Assembly: GCA_949297215.1 (NCBI GenBank)
Contig: CASFRV010000013.1
Coordinates: forward strand, 1 to 55,454
Source of the DNA: an uncultured Bacteroidales bacterium
Lineage (GTDB): Bacteria; Bacteroidota; Bacteroidia; Bacteroidales; Bacteroidaceae
Length of the DNA stretch: 55,454 bases
Direction: 5' to 3'
Part shown: in pieces, positions 33,673-42,697 of the stretch
How positions within the stretch are numbered: position 1 is the first letter of the stretch
Layout: every line of letters begins with the position of its first letter
The notes under the pieces: generated by a model
The model's input: only the letters and a program-made list of their open reading frames with translations
Told to the model about the DNA's origin: nothing
The model's database searches: none
Program-made: the position numbers and the translations under genes

Positions 33673-33810
33673 CAAAGATAGTGCAAGGCGAGAGAAATGA
33701 GAAGGAAAAGCTTACTTTTCCTTCCATTCCCGAGCCGCAGCCTATCTTGGGCGAAGCCAAAGTTGTGCAAGGCGAGTGGAGAGGAAAGGAAAACTTCGTT
33801 TTTCTTTCCC
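33673..33810. repeat. GCAAGGCGAGAG / CTATCTTGGGC palindromic repeats
   Basis: Contains GTGCAAGGCGAGAGAA, AAGGAAAAGCTTACTTTTCC (a hairpin), CCTATCTTGGGCGAAGCCAA (33741-33760), and a second GTGCAAGGCGAGTGGA. The same units lie at 55168-55310. CAAAGATA at 33673-33680 reads TATCTTTG on the minus strand and could double as the nadB -7 box. Confidence 0.7.
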
Positions 33811-33853
33811 GCTGCCGAGCCGCACAGCGCGCAGCTCATCACCCGTCCGCCAC

Positions 33854-33966
33854 GTAGAGACGCGATTCATCGCGTCTCACCCGCTCGGGGCGCAGCCCCG
33901 CCACGACATCCCTCCCCACGGTGTGGCCATCCGGGACGTGAGAGACGCAGGGTATCGCGTATCTAC
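33854..33966 (+). repeat. Module A copy 2
   Basis: 113 bp, starting GTAGAGACGCGATTCATCGC; the right palindrome has decayed (ACGCAGGGTATCGCGTATCT in place of ACGCGATGAATCGCGTCTCT). Confidence 0.85.
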
Positions 33967-34027
33967 GCAGGCAAATTCCCATGCGGCAGAAGATCCGCCG
34001 CGACGTAAGACACACCGCGAGGCCTGC

Positions 34028-34297
34028 GCCCCCATAGGGGGCGAACCTGCGGAAAGGAAGCATCAGGATATGTGGACCCCATGGGGGTCCAACTTCCCAT
34101 TACCGCGGGTAGGCCGCAGGCACACCCGCGGAGCAGCGAGGCTGCCGCCCGTCCAATGGTCACCACGGAGAAGCCCGCGGTCCGCACGACCGCGGCATGA
34201 AGTTCGACCCCCATGGGGTCGGATTAGTGGAGGAGTTCCTGTCCGCAGGTGGCTTCGCTCACCCGCGGTTATAGAAAGTGCGACCCCTATGGGGTCG
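34028..34297 (+). repeat. Module D copy 1 (270 bp, internal deletion)
   Basis: Bounded by CGCCCCCATAGGGGGCG and CGACCCCTATGGGGTCG. It carries inner GGACCCCATGGGGGTCC and CGACCCCCATGGGGTCG palindromes. It lacks 31 bases found in the copy at 50283-50583, and the loss falls between two GGCGA direct repeats. Confidence 0.8.
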
Positions 34298-34449
34298 ACA
34301 GCCTCGCTGCCGACACACCGTCGCCCCGCCCGCGGAAAACCGCCACCGCATGAAATCATCACACGCTCCCGCCACGGCGGCAGACAGCGCATAGCACTGG
34401 CGGCCTCTTCGAGGCCGTCAGCCTCACGGCCTTCCTCCTCCCGCCGCGT

Positions 34450-34772
34450 GTGCGCTATATGGCAAACCGTTAATGCGGACAGCGACCGACGCCCGCCTTC
34501 CAGCGTTATTTCCGCGCGTCTATGCAGCTTTTCTGTGCGTCCATGCGGCCGCCCCGTCGCTCCATCCCATGGATTTCCATTTCCATCCAAGGCCACTTTT
34601 CAGCGGAAAATGGAGGGCGATTTGTGACATATAGCGGCGAAATTCGCGTTTTTGGGCGTACCTGCGGCCGAGCGTCGCATGGATGTGTCTGAAAATGAGA
34701 TGCTTCGGATTTTCGCGTATTTGCGAGCGACGGAGTAGCCGCGCGAAAATAATCGATTCTCCGTGTTAAAAA
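34450..34772 (+). repeat. Module B copy 2 (323 bp, internal deletion)
   Basis: Same ends as the other copies, and near-identical to the one at 50939-51299 except for loss of 38 bases within the CCATCCCATGGA tandem part. Confidence 0.85.
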
Positions 34773-34813
34773 CCCGCGCTGCGGACAGGTGATAGAGCAT
34801 TCCGCAGCACAAG

Positions 34814-35033
34814 CGGCCTCGAAGAGGCCGACCTATCAGTAACCGCGGGTGGAGCGCAGCGGAACCCGCGGTACGGCCCCACTCTACGAAGATAGCCTCG
34901 AAGAGGCGTCTATGCCACCTGCCGACACCGGGCATAGCGACCTCTTCGAGGCCGACATCTCCACCCGTCACCCCACCTCGGGTTCCGCTGCGCTCCACCC
35001 GAGGTTACTAATAGCCCGGCCTCTCCGAGGCCG
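34814..35033 (+). repeat. Module C copy 2 (220 bp)
   Basis: Starts CGGCCTCGAAGAGGCCG and ends with its inverse (one base changed, CTCTCCGAG). The left hairpin is CCGCGGGT...ACCCGCGG, the right CCTCGGGT...ACCCGAGG. Confidence 0.88.
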
Positions 35034-35095
35034 TCATGCCTCGCGGCTCCCCCTCCCGCCCGCCACACACCACATCGCCTTGCTTCGCGGCCGAT

Positions 35096-35137
35096 ATAAA
35101 AAGGAAGCTTCCGGGGACCGTAACCCGGAAGCTTCTT
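35096..35137 (-). terminator. Terminator of the fimbrial/T9SS-cargo operon
   Basis: GAAGCTTCCGGG (35104-35115) pairs with CCCGGAAGCTTC (35124-35135); the minus strand continues CTTTTTATATCGG. It lies 170 bases past the stop of the 1557-residue protein. Confidence 0.85.
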
Positions 35138-35306
35138 GGTGCGGACAATCGTTGGAGAGATTAGAAACTTATAAAAAAACGTCCGCACCTTTCGTGGTTC
35201 TTTCCTTTGGGCGGGGCCCGGCCGGGCCGTCGTCGGGGCGGCCGGGCCCGCTGCTGTCATCGTGTGTGCAAAAGGAAAGCTCAGTTATCCCGTTGTTGTT
35301 GTGTTC

Positions 35307-38300
35307 TCAGCGGGCCAGCAGTTTGAAGGTGCGCTGCGTGCCGTCTTCGAGCGTCACGGTGAGCACCTGCACGCCGCCCCGCAGCTGCAAGCTCGTTTCA
35401 TTTGTACCGATGCCCGTGCGGCGCGCCAGCGTGCGTCCGTCGGCAGCCGTCAGCGTGAGGGCGCCGATGGGCTGCGCCGTGCTGCGCACGGTGGCCGTGC
35501 GGCCCGCCAGCGTGACGTAGACGTCGGTCAGCGCTTCCTGTGCATCGGCAGTCGCTGCCGTCGTGGCCAGCGCAAAGCGGCCCAGCGTGATGCCTCCGGC
35601 CGGCAGGGCGGGCACGTCGTCCAGGGCATAGACGGCCCCCGTGGCACGGTCTATCAGGCGGTATTGGGCCATGTCGGTGTCCTCGGTCGCCTCGAAGCGG
35701 AAGCGGAGCGTGTCGGCCCCGGTGGCCAGCAGGCCCAGCTCCGTCACGTCGGCTGTGGGCAGGATGTCGCAGGCCGTGCCGTCCGTCAGGCCGAAGAGGG
35801 CCAGCGGCGTGCGCTCTTCGCTGTCGAGCAGGGTGCGCACGGCAGCGGCACCCGGCGCCAGCAGCATCGAGGCCGTGGCCCCGCGGCTCTCCACGACGAC
35901 GCGCAGCGTGCCGGCGGGGGGCGCGGCGTTGGAGGCGGCCGGCAGCAGCGTCGCGTCGGTCAGCGTCACGTCGGCCTGCGTCGCTGCCTCATCCATCACC
36001 ACGACGAAGGCCTCCATCGGGTTCACACAGACGGCCGCCGGGTCGGTGGCCAGGCCGTCGCGGCTCACGGTGACAGCCGTCTCTCCGTCGCGCAGCAGGC
36101 GCACGGCCGCCACGTCGGTGTTTTCCTCGAAGAAGGGAGCCAGATAGATGCGGCCCATCGTGGGGTTGCCCATGAGGAAGTCGGTCGTGGCCGCCTCGGC
36201 CGTCATGTGCAGCGTCAGGGGCATCACGCCCGTGTAGACCGTGCGGTGCTCCGTGGCTTCCAGTCCGTCGGTGCGGGTGTAGTCCATGGCGATGTTGGCC
36301 TCGGCCGGTGCCTCGTAGCCAAAGCGGTATATCTCGCCGGCCTCGCCGCGGTCCACCGTGTTGCTCACGGCGAGCTGCTGGCCGTCGTAGTCGCTGTAAT
36401 AGCTGTACGTCGTGTGCGTCTTGGGGAAGCGGAAGCGGAAGCCCTGCGTGGCGGGCAGCGCGCCGTTGTCGACCCAGAGCGAGAAAGCCCCTGCGCGGCC
36501 TTCGGCGGCATAATCGTGGGCCACGTGGTTGAAGTGGCGCGACCATTGTCCTTCGCTCACGCCCGCCACGGTGGTCTCATCGCCGTCGTAGAGGCGCCCG
36601 GGCGCCGAGGCGGCCCAGATGCGCTGGAACACCTGCGGGTCGAAGCGGTTCTCGGGCGTGTTCGCGGGCGTCAGCTCCGTGAAGTAGGCAGCCGTGTGCG
36701 TGCCCTGCATGGCGGCGGGGATGAAGAAGTCGCCCGTGTACATGTGTTTGAGCGGTGCCGCGAGCCAGTAGTAGCGGTTGGGCAAGAGCTCGGCCTCCAC
36801 CCATGCGCGGCGGTAGTTGAGGCGCTGCGGGGCGTCCACGGCGGCGCGCGGCTCAAAGTGGATGTCGCGACAGCCATAGAGGTCGGCCTCCTGCGGCAGG
36901 AGCGTGCCGTCGTCGGCGGTCTGCACGGGCGGCACGAGCACGGGATAGGCCGTGGCGTCGCTCGGTATGACCACGTCGGTGCAGAGATAGGGCGAGCCGT
37001 TGGTCCAGTTGCTCCACTCGTTCCAGTCGGTGCTCACGGGCTGCTTTTTCCACGTGGTCTGCGTGGGATGCACGGAGTATGACGACGAGGTCACCATGTT
37101 GCCGCTGCCGTCGTAGAACATCATCGTGAAGCGTCCGGCCTGCTTCGTCTGGTAGGTGCGCGAGAAGTAGCCTTCGGTATCGGTCTTGATGTCATCATCC
37201 ACGCCCTGCTCGGGCATCGAGATGGTGTAGTCGGCATCGCTCACGCCCCGGCCGCTCACGGTAATCATGTCGCCCACGCACACGGAGGCCACGTCGAGCT
37301 CGCTGATGGACTGGAAGCACGACTCGGGGTCCTGGCAGTCGGGGATGCCGTCGTTGTCGATGTCGCCGCGCAGGAACAGGCCGTAGAAGCTCTGGATGTC
37401 GAGCGCGCCCACGATGGAGGCTATCTCGATGCGCACCTCGTCGTAACGCTTCTTGGGCTGCATGATGAGATAGTTCTTGTCGCCGTAGCCAATGACGTTC
37501 ACGCCCAGGATGCCCCACTCGGTAAACTCGTCGCCCGTGGGCTGCCCGCGGTAGTAGGTGCGCACGGTGAGCCAGTTGCCCACGTTGACGCCGGCCACGT
37601 ACGTCTTGTTGTCGACGACGATGCCCAGCTGGTGGCGGAAGTCGAGCGTGCGGCCCATGTTGATGGCGATGATTTTTCCGCTGCCCACGCCCACGGTGTT
37701 GGCGATGGTCATGGGCGTGTCGAAGCTCGTGTCGAGCAGGTAGCTCAGGTTGTCAACCACGCCGGCCACCTGCACGCCGCCGGCCACCTGCGTGGCGTCG
37801 CCGTTGAGGGTCGACTGCGTCGTCGAGGTCGAAACGATCTCGCTGCTGCACCCCAGCGGGTCGCCACACTTGTCGGAGGCTTTCTCGATGAAGGGGTAGT
37901 ATATCTTCATGTTGGCGATGTCGAGGTTGAGCACGCCGGCGCGCCAGAGCGACATTTCGTCAAACCGTATGGGGTTGCCGTCGTCGTCGTGCGTGGGCAC
38001 GGCCGTGCTGAAGCGCATCTTCTGCACGCTGTTGGAGTTGCCCAGGCCCACCGATATGGCGTCCGACTCGTCGATGACGCCCTCGAACACCTTTTCGCCG
38101 TTGTGGTAAAGGCGTATCAGGAAGAAGCTCAACAGGTCGACGCCGAGGCCCTCCGTGGTATATTCCACGACGAAGCCCACTCGCTGCGTTTCAGCCCCGG
38201 CGGCCGCGCCGTCGAAGATGAGGCCGTCCGTGCGCTTCACGCCCACGATGCCGAGGTTGCCGGCCACGGTGAGGCCGGCCGTATAGGAGGCATAGTTGGC

Positions 38301-39980
38301 AAAGGGGTCTTTCGTCTCGTCGGTGGCCACGCCGTCCAGCACGTTTTCGGCGTCTTGCAGGTCGGAGATGGAGAGCAGCGAGCCGCTGCCGTCCTTGATT
38401 TCCGACGAAAGCTCATATTGCGCGTCGCCGGGCAGGCCGGTGTTCACCAGGGGCGTGCCGCAGGCCGTCGCTCCGGCCTCGGTGCCCAGCTCGTCGCCCA
38501 CGTTGATCACCACGTCTTCCGAGCATCCGTCGGCGGCCGTGGCCGTGAAGACGTAGACGCCGTGCACCTCGTTCAGGTGGGTCACGTAGCCGCCGTCGGT
38601 CACCTGCACGGCAGCGCCCTCGGGCGCGCTCTTCAGGCTCCAAGTCACGCTCAGCTCGGGGTTGGCTTCGAGCTGGAAGGTGTTCTGCTCGTCGCACACG
38701 TTGGTGTTGAGCGTCGGGTTGATGGGGCAGTGGTGGGCCACGTCGGGCTTTTCGCGCACGAAGACGTGGTCGACGCCGATGGCGCCCACGCGCACCGACA
38801 GCACGGTGTGGAAGCGCAGCTCGGCGCGCGAGAAGGCCACGCCCGACGTGGTCGAGGCCACGCCGTTGCCGCCGCCCGCCACCGTGAGGCCCACGGCGCT
38901 GGCCGAGAGCGTGGTGCGCTGCACCTCGTTGTCGTCGCGGTCGAAGAGCACGATGTCTATCCACGAGCCCACGTCGAGGGCCAGCACGTTGCCCATGTTG
39001 TAGACGAAGCCTATCTCCGTGCCGGCGGGGAATACCTCTTCGTTGTCGTCCTTATGCTTGAGCGAAATCTTCACGCCGCCCTGGTAGCCCACCGAGAGGA
39101 TGGGCGTGAGGGCCACGAGGTCGGTGGCGACGTTGATGGTTTCGTCCACGAGTTTCTCAATGGAGTTTTGGTCGATGGGGAAGGGCAGGCCCAGCAGCAC
39201 GGGATTCCAGCCCCAGCGGCCGTCGAGCTCCACATCGCCCGGGCCATACTGGTCGCCAATGGGGTCGTAGGCCGCGATGCGCTGGCGCGTCAGGGCCGTT
39301 TCGCGGGGCGCGCCCACAAAGGCATACTTGATGCGCGTGGAGCCGCCCACCGAGAGGTTCACGCCGCCGCCCACCACGAGGCCTATCTCGTCGAAGTCCT
39401 TGCCGGGGCTCGTCTTGACGGTGAGATAGACGCAGGCTTCGTCGGAGCCGGGGATGGTGATGAGCGAGAGGCTCACGCCCGAGCCGCCGTCGCCCGTAGG
39501 CGTCAGCCCTTCCTGCTTCACCCCGTCCAGATAGGTGTATATCTGCAAGGCCTTGATGACGTCGAGCGAGAGCAGGCCGCCACCCGACGAGGCCACCATG
39601 CAGAAGCCCGCCTGCGTGCCGCCCTTGTAGACGTGCTCCACGTCGCGAACGCTGATGAAGGGGTCGGCGCCCACGCTGGCTCCCACAATCTCGGGGAAGG
39701 TGGCGTAGTTTTCCAGGTCTTCGTCGGTCAGGTTGTTCAGGCCGTCGACCCAGGTGCCCACGCTCACGGCCGACACCACGCGGTTGACAACGCACGAGGT
39801 GCCCACCAGGGCGCGGCGGTTCGCCATGTAGAAGGGGGCGTCAGGGTCGGTCTGCTGGTAGATGGGCCGGCGGTCGTCCGTCACGCTCCCCCCTTCGTCC
39901 TGCGCCTGCGCCGGGACGGCCGGGCAGGCCAGCAGCATGACTGCCGGCAGGATGTATCGGAAAAGGTGCTTTATCTTCAT
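35307..39980 (-). CDS. Large T9SS-secreted surface protein, likely fimbria-associated adhesin
   Basis: 1557 residues. Signal peptide ends at PAQA|Q27. The N-terminal two thirds are beta-rich and repeated: several domains share patterns such as VGTWVDGLNN, VGSWIDIVLFDRD and VGNWLTVRTYYR, each with a nearby VDxxxYVAGV-like strand. A calcium-loop motif DIDNDGIPDCQDPESC lies mid-protein, then a DWNEWSNWTNGSPYLCTDVV segment seen in other Bacteroidetes surface proteins. The last ~75 residues (YVTLAGRTATVRSTAQPIGA through RTFKLLAR) look like a type A T9SS C-terminal signal. It is last in the fimbrial operon, 16 bp after the previous gene, much as Mfa5 is in the P. gingivalis mfa cluster, but no VWA domain is visible. 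Adhesin role is inferred. Confidence 0.75.
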   Translation of the reverse strand: MKIKHLFRYILPAVMLLACPAVPAQAQDEGGSVTDDRRPIYQQTDPDAPFYMANRRALVGTSCVVNRVVSAVSVGTWVDGLNNLTDEDLENYATFPEIVGASVGADPFISVRDVEHVYKGGTQAGFCMVASSGGGLLSLDVIKALQIYTYLDGVKQEGLTPTGDGGSGVSLSLITIPGSDEACVYLTVKTSPGKDFDEIGLVVGGGVNLSVGGSTRIKYAFVGAPRETALTRQRIAAYDPIGDQYGPGDVELDGRWGWNPVLLGLPFPIDQNSIEKLVDETINVATDLVALTPILSVGYQGGVKISLKHKDDNEEVFPAGTEIGFVYNMGNVLALDVGSWIDIVLFDRDDNEVQRTTLSASAVGLTVAGGGNGVASTTSGVAFSRAELRFHTVLSVRVGAIGVDHVFVREKPDVAHHCPINPTLNTNVCDEQNTFQLEANPELSVTWSLKSAPEGAAVQVTDGGYVTHLNEVHGVYVFTATAADGCSEDVVINVGDELGTEAGATACGTPLVNTGLPGDAQYELSSEIKDGSGSLLSISDLQDAENVLDGVATDETKDPFANYASYTAGLTVAGNLGIVGVKRTDGLIFDGAAAGAETQRVGFVVEYTTEGLGVDLLSFFLIRLYHNGEKVFEGVIDESDAISVGLGNSNSVQKMRFSTAVPTHDDDGNPIRFDEMSLWRAGVLNLDIANMKIYYPFIEKASDKCGDPLGCSSEIVSTSTTQSTLNGDATQVAGGVQVAGVVDNLSYLLDTSFDTPMTIANTVGVGSGKIIAINMGRTLDFRHQLGIVVDNKTYVAGVNVGNWLTVRTYYRGQPTGDEFTEWGILGVNVIGYGDKNYLIMQPKKRYDEVRIEIASIVGALDIQSFYGLFLRGDIDNDGIPDCQDPESCFQSISELDVASVCVGDMITVSGRGVSDADYTISMPEQGVDDDIKTDTEGYFSRTYQTKQAGRFTMMFYDGSGNMVTSSSYSVHPTQTTWKKQPVSTDWNEWSNWTNGSPYLCTDVVIPSDATAYPVLVPPVQTADDGTLLPQEADLYGCRDIHFEPRAAVDAPQRLNYRRAWVEAELLPNRYYWLAAPLKHMYTGDFFIPAAMQGTHTAAYFTELTPANTPENRFDPQVFQRIWAASAPGRLYDGDETTVAGVSEGQWSRHFNHVAHDYAAEGRAGAFSLWVDNGALPATQGFRFRFPKTHTTYSYYSDYDGQQLAVSNTVDRGEAGEIYRFGYEAPAEANIAMDYTRTDGLEATEHRTVYTGVMPLTLHMTAEAATTDFLMGNPTMGRIYLAPFFEENTDVAAVRLLRDGETAVTVSRDGLATDPAAVCVNPMEAFVVVMDEAATQADVTLTDATLLPAASNAAPPAGTLRVVVESRGATASMLLAPGAAAVRTLLDSEERTPLALFGLTDGTACDILPTADVTELGLLATGADTLRFRFEATEDTDMAQYRLIDRATGAVYALDDVPALPAGGITLGRFALATTAATADAQEALTDVYVTLAGRTATVRSTAQPIGALTLTAADGRTLARRTGIGTNETSLQLRGGVQVLTVTLEDGTQRTFKLLAR

Positions 39981-39996
39981 GATGTTTTCGTTAGGT

Positions 39997-41304
39997 TCAA
40001 TCGAGTTCTGTTCCTTGGGTAATGGTGCTCATGTCGCCTTGGAAGACGTACTTGTGGTTGCGACGCAGGTAGAACACGTCGCCCTGCACGTCGGGCGCGA
40101 TGACGCCCGTGGCCGCCTCGGCCGAAGAAATGTTTGCCACGCTCAGCTGATAGTTGTAACTGCGGTTGTGTTCCACTCCCAAGACGCTGAAATGATAGTA
40201 ACAGCGCAGAGCGAACCTGGTTTTCGTGGGGAGCATGTAGGCCGTCAGGACCATTTCTTCGCCGTCGGCGGCCGTCTGGTCGTGAGCGGCCACAAGGGTG
40301 TATTGCGAGTAGTCGGGCGTGTTGCCGGGGGCGCCGGGCGCCTGGGGCAGGAAGTCGTCGTAGCTTGCGAGGCCCACGCCGGTGCGCACGTTGTTGGCAA
40401 CGATGAACGCAGAGGTGAGCGGGCGATTGGCAGTAACGAACTCGCGATCGCGGGCCGTGATGTGCATCTCCACTTTGGCCACACCACGGTAGAGCGTGCC
40501 CGTCAGGGGCGTGTCGGAGACGTACTCTCCCGTTTCAGAGTTGAACTCGACATACTTGATGATGGGGTCGTCGCTCCCGGCGGCGTGGCAGTAGCCGTAG
40601 AAGAACTGTGGCGTATAGACCAGGCGGCCACCGTCGCCCACCTTGATGTGCTCGCGGTTGGCATTTGCAGCAACGGTTCCGCCCCAATAGTTTTTCCAAT
40701 CCTGCGGGTCGGCCTCCGTGAGCGTGGCCATAAAGCTGTCGTAGGTGAGGCCGTCGGCCAGGTTCAGGCTGAAGAGGCCGGCCTCGCCGGCGGGGAGCAG
40801 GCCGTTCGAGGGGCTCAGCTCGCGCGTGGACGAATAGGCGATGCCCACCACGCGATACTCGTAGCCGTAGCGCTTGGTGATGGTGCCCTTGGCGTAGAAG
40901 CGGTCGTCAGCTCCCGTGCCGTCGCCCACTTGGATGACCTCCCACGTGTAGTCGTTCGAGGGGTCGTAGACGAAGGGGGCGTTGTTGGCGCTGCCGTCGC
41001 CACCCACGGCGGCATCGGTGCTGCGGCGCCGGAAGGTGACGATGCGCACGCGGTCGGTGCCCACGGTTTCGGCCCATCCGTCCACGTCGAGCGCGGGCGG
41101 ACTGGGCACGTCGCGGCTTTCGGGCGCTTCGTCGTCGCCCGTGGTCCAGGTGCGGGCCAGATCGATGGTGAGGGGCACGGCCACCGTTTCGCCCTCGCTG
41201 CCACCGCCGGGCACGGCTGCCTCGTCGTCGGCCGAGCAGCCCGTCCAGAGCAGCAGGGCGGCGGCCGGCAGCAGGGCCCGTAGCGTATTGCGTAAGATGT
41301 TCAT
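39997..41304 (-). CDS. Fimbrial accessory lipoprotein (435 aa)
   Basis: Lipobox LLLWTGC gives lipidated C23, followed by SADDEAA, an acidic run like that of surface-exported lipoproteins in this phylum. The rest is beta-rich with FimA/Mfa-like features (DRVRIVTFRRRSTDAAVGGD, RYGYEYRVVGIAYSST, YRGVAKVEMHITARDREF). I cannot place it in a named subfamily; by position it resembles the minor accessory subunits FimC-FimE or Mfa3-Mfa4 of Porphyromonas. It is 25 bp after the 450-residue gene and 16 bp before the T9SS-cargo gene. Ends SHAxxT-free; no donor-strand-type end is clear. Confidence 0.7.
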   Translation of the reverse strand: MNILRNTLRALLPAAALLLWTGCSADDEAAVPGGGSEGETVAVPLTIDLARTWTTGDDEAPESRDVPSPPALDVDGWAETVGTDRVRIVTFRRRSTDAAVGGDGSANNAPFVYDPSNDYTWEVIQVGDGTGADDRFYAKGTITKRYGYEYRVVGIAYSSTRELSPSNGLLPAGEAGLFSLNLADGLTYDSFMATLTEADPQDWKNYWGGTVAANANREHIKVGDGGRLVYTPQFFYGYCHAAGSDDPIIKYVEFNSETGEYVSDTPLTGTLYRGVAKVEMHITARDREFVTANRPLTSAFIVANNVRTGVGLASYDDFLPQAPGAPGNTPDYSQYTLVAAHDQTAADGEEMVLTAYMLPTKTRFALRCYYHFSVLGVEHNRSYNYQLSVANISSAEAATGVIAPDVQGDVFYLRRNHKYVFQGDMSTITQGTELD

Positions 41305-41306
41305 GG

Positions 41307-41326
41307 CTTATTATATAATGTGTGTG
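41307..41326 (-). repeat. AT-rich recurring motif before an accessory gene
   Basis: The minus strand reads CACACACATTATATAATAAG, ending 2 bases before the ATG of the 435-residue lipoprotein gene. Confidence 0.5.
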
Positions 41327-41329
41327 CGT

Positions 41330-42682
41330 TTACTTTATTTGGTAATGGTGCTCTCCGTCGAAACTGGTGTCGACGCCGAGGCCCTCGTTGGCATGCTCGA
41401 AGTTGGGCTCGACCTCTATTTCCACGTCGACGGTGCTCGTTTCGGCAGCCACGTTCTCAAACTTGCCGTGCATCGTTACGAGCACGTTGGCATACGAGTA
41501 GAAGCAGTTGTGCTCGCCGCGGTTGTCGTAGACGTAGAGGCTGCCCGAGCCGTCCTCGGCTTTCAGGCCGTCGCCCACGTTGTAGACGGCGGCGTCGGCG
41601 CCCGTTAGGAAGTAACTCTTGGCAGGCAGCAGGTCGAAGTCGCGATAGTCTTTTCCCGCCTCGGGCTGGTTGGCCGAGCCGTCGGCGGCCTGTTCGTCGG
41701 CCTCCCTGTCGGAACGCATGCGCACGCGCAGCTTCATCTTCATGCCCACCTCGCTGGGCAGGAAGAAGGCCGAGAGCGTGGCTTCATCCTGCCCTTCGGC
41801 CAGGTCGACCGAAGCCACCACCGTTTCGCCCTCCGCGACGTTCGCCTTGTCCGTGACGGCAGTCACGGGGTAGTAGGTCCCATGGTTGCCCGAGAGGCCC
41901 ATCACCCGGGGCACGTTGGCCACCACCAGGTCAAGGCCTTCCACGCTTGCCGGGATGTCGGTCACCGAGAGGTCGAAGCGGCTCACGGCGCGGAAGATGC
42001 GGCCGCCCACGGTGGCCGTACCGCTGTTTCCTCCAAACTTGTAATACCAAAACATATCTGGGTCGTCGTCGTAACGTTCGCCGTCGACCGTGTTGGCCAG
42101 GACGCGCAGGATGCCGTAGTAGAGCTCGGGCGTTTTCTGTCCGTCGGGGATGGTGAGCGTCGAGTTGAGCCGTCCGTTCACCTGCGTCTCAAAGCGCCCG
42201 GCGGCTCTGTCGGCCTCGGTGTAGGCGAGTGCCGCTGTCAGAAGATATTCGTAGTTGTGTTCGCTACTGATGTCCAGTACCACTTCCGAATAACGGTCGC
42301 GTCCCGACGTGGACAGCTCCTTGGTCGTGATGCTTTCCAGCGAAAAATCGCTATACCCGGGATAGCTCGTTGTGTAGCCTTGGTCGACGTGCCAGACGAC
42401 GACGTCTACCCGGTCGGCCCGGCAGATGCCTTCGTTGTGGTCGTCGGGCTGCGTGTCGTAGTCGGGCTCTCCCGCCTCGCCGACGGGGGGCACGTAGCGC
42501 GTGGCGGGAGCTGAGGGCTTTCCCAGCCCGCTGCCCGTCACGTAGATGCCTGCCGTTTCGCCCGGCAGGGGGCTGTTGTCGCCGGGGGTGGGCGGCATGA
42601 GGTCGTCGTCGGCCGTACAGCCCGCGAGCAGCAGGGCCGCGGGCAGCAGGGGGAGCATGATATATCTGTACAGTCGTTTCAT
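41330..42682 (-). CDS. Fimbrial accessory lipoprotein (450 aa)
   Basis: Lipobox LLLAGC gives lipidated C22, followed by the acidic TADDDLM typical of surface lipoproteins. The beta-rich body has the tail-end feel of Mfa-type subunits: RADRVDVVVWHVDQGYTTSY, YEYLLTAALAYTEAD, RAVSRFDLSVTDIPASVEGL and VASVDLAEGQDEATLSAFFL. It lies 15 bp after the minor fimbrillin gene, so it is cotranscribed. I infer a minor subunit or assembly factor of the same fimbria; sequence alone does not give its place in the fibre. Confidence 0.7.
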   Translation of the reverse strand: MKRLYRYIMLPLLPAALLLAGCTADDDLMPPTPGDNSPLPGETAGIYVTGSGLGKPSAPATRYVPPVGEAGEPDYDTQPDDHNEGICRADRVDVVVWHVDQGYTTSYPGYSDFSLESITTKELSTSGRDRYSEVVLDISSEHNYEYLLTAALAYTEADRAAGRFETQVNGRLNSTLTIPDGQKTPELYYGILRVLANTVDGERYDDDPDMFWYYKFGGNSGTATVGGRIFRAVSRFDLSVTDIPASVEGLDLVVANVPRVMGLSGNHGTYYPVTAVTDKANVAEGETVVASVDLAEGQDEATLSAFFLPSEVGMKMKLRVRMRSDREADEQAADGSANQPEAGKDYRDFDLLPAKSYFLTGADAAVYNVGDGLKAEDGSGSLYVYDNRGEHNCFYSYANVLVTMHGKFENVAAETSTVDVEIEVEPNFEHANEGLGVDTSFDGEHHYQIK

Positions 42683-42697
42683 TGTCGCTGTGTTTTT

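Larger units (their letters stand above)
33581..35306. repeat. Composite intergenic repeat block R3
   Basis: This 1.7-kb stretch without a credible gene contains, left to right: the nadB leader with an AT-rich motif (33607-33622); palindromic GCAAGGCGAGAG-type repeats at about 33673-33810; module A (33854-33966); module D (34028-34297); module B (34450-34772); module C (34814-35033); and the terminator of the T9SS-cargo gene (35096-35137). The same A-D-B-C series recurs at 50.1-51.6 kb. Frames across it have repetitive low-complexity translations. Confidence 0.85.

Noticed and set aside
33581-35306. Insertion sequence or transposon in the repeat block
   Set aside because: No transposase frame of credible composition and no target duplication could be seen; repeats are palindromic modules rather than IS ends. 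A non-autonomous element remains open.
37632-40022. A 796-residue plus-strand frame antisense to the large T9SS cargo
   Set aside because: Low-complexity antisense translation rich in V, H, A and G; the minus frame has a signal peptide and recognisable domains.
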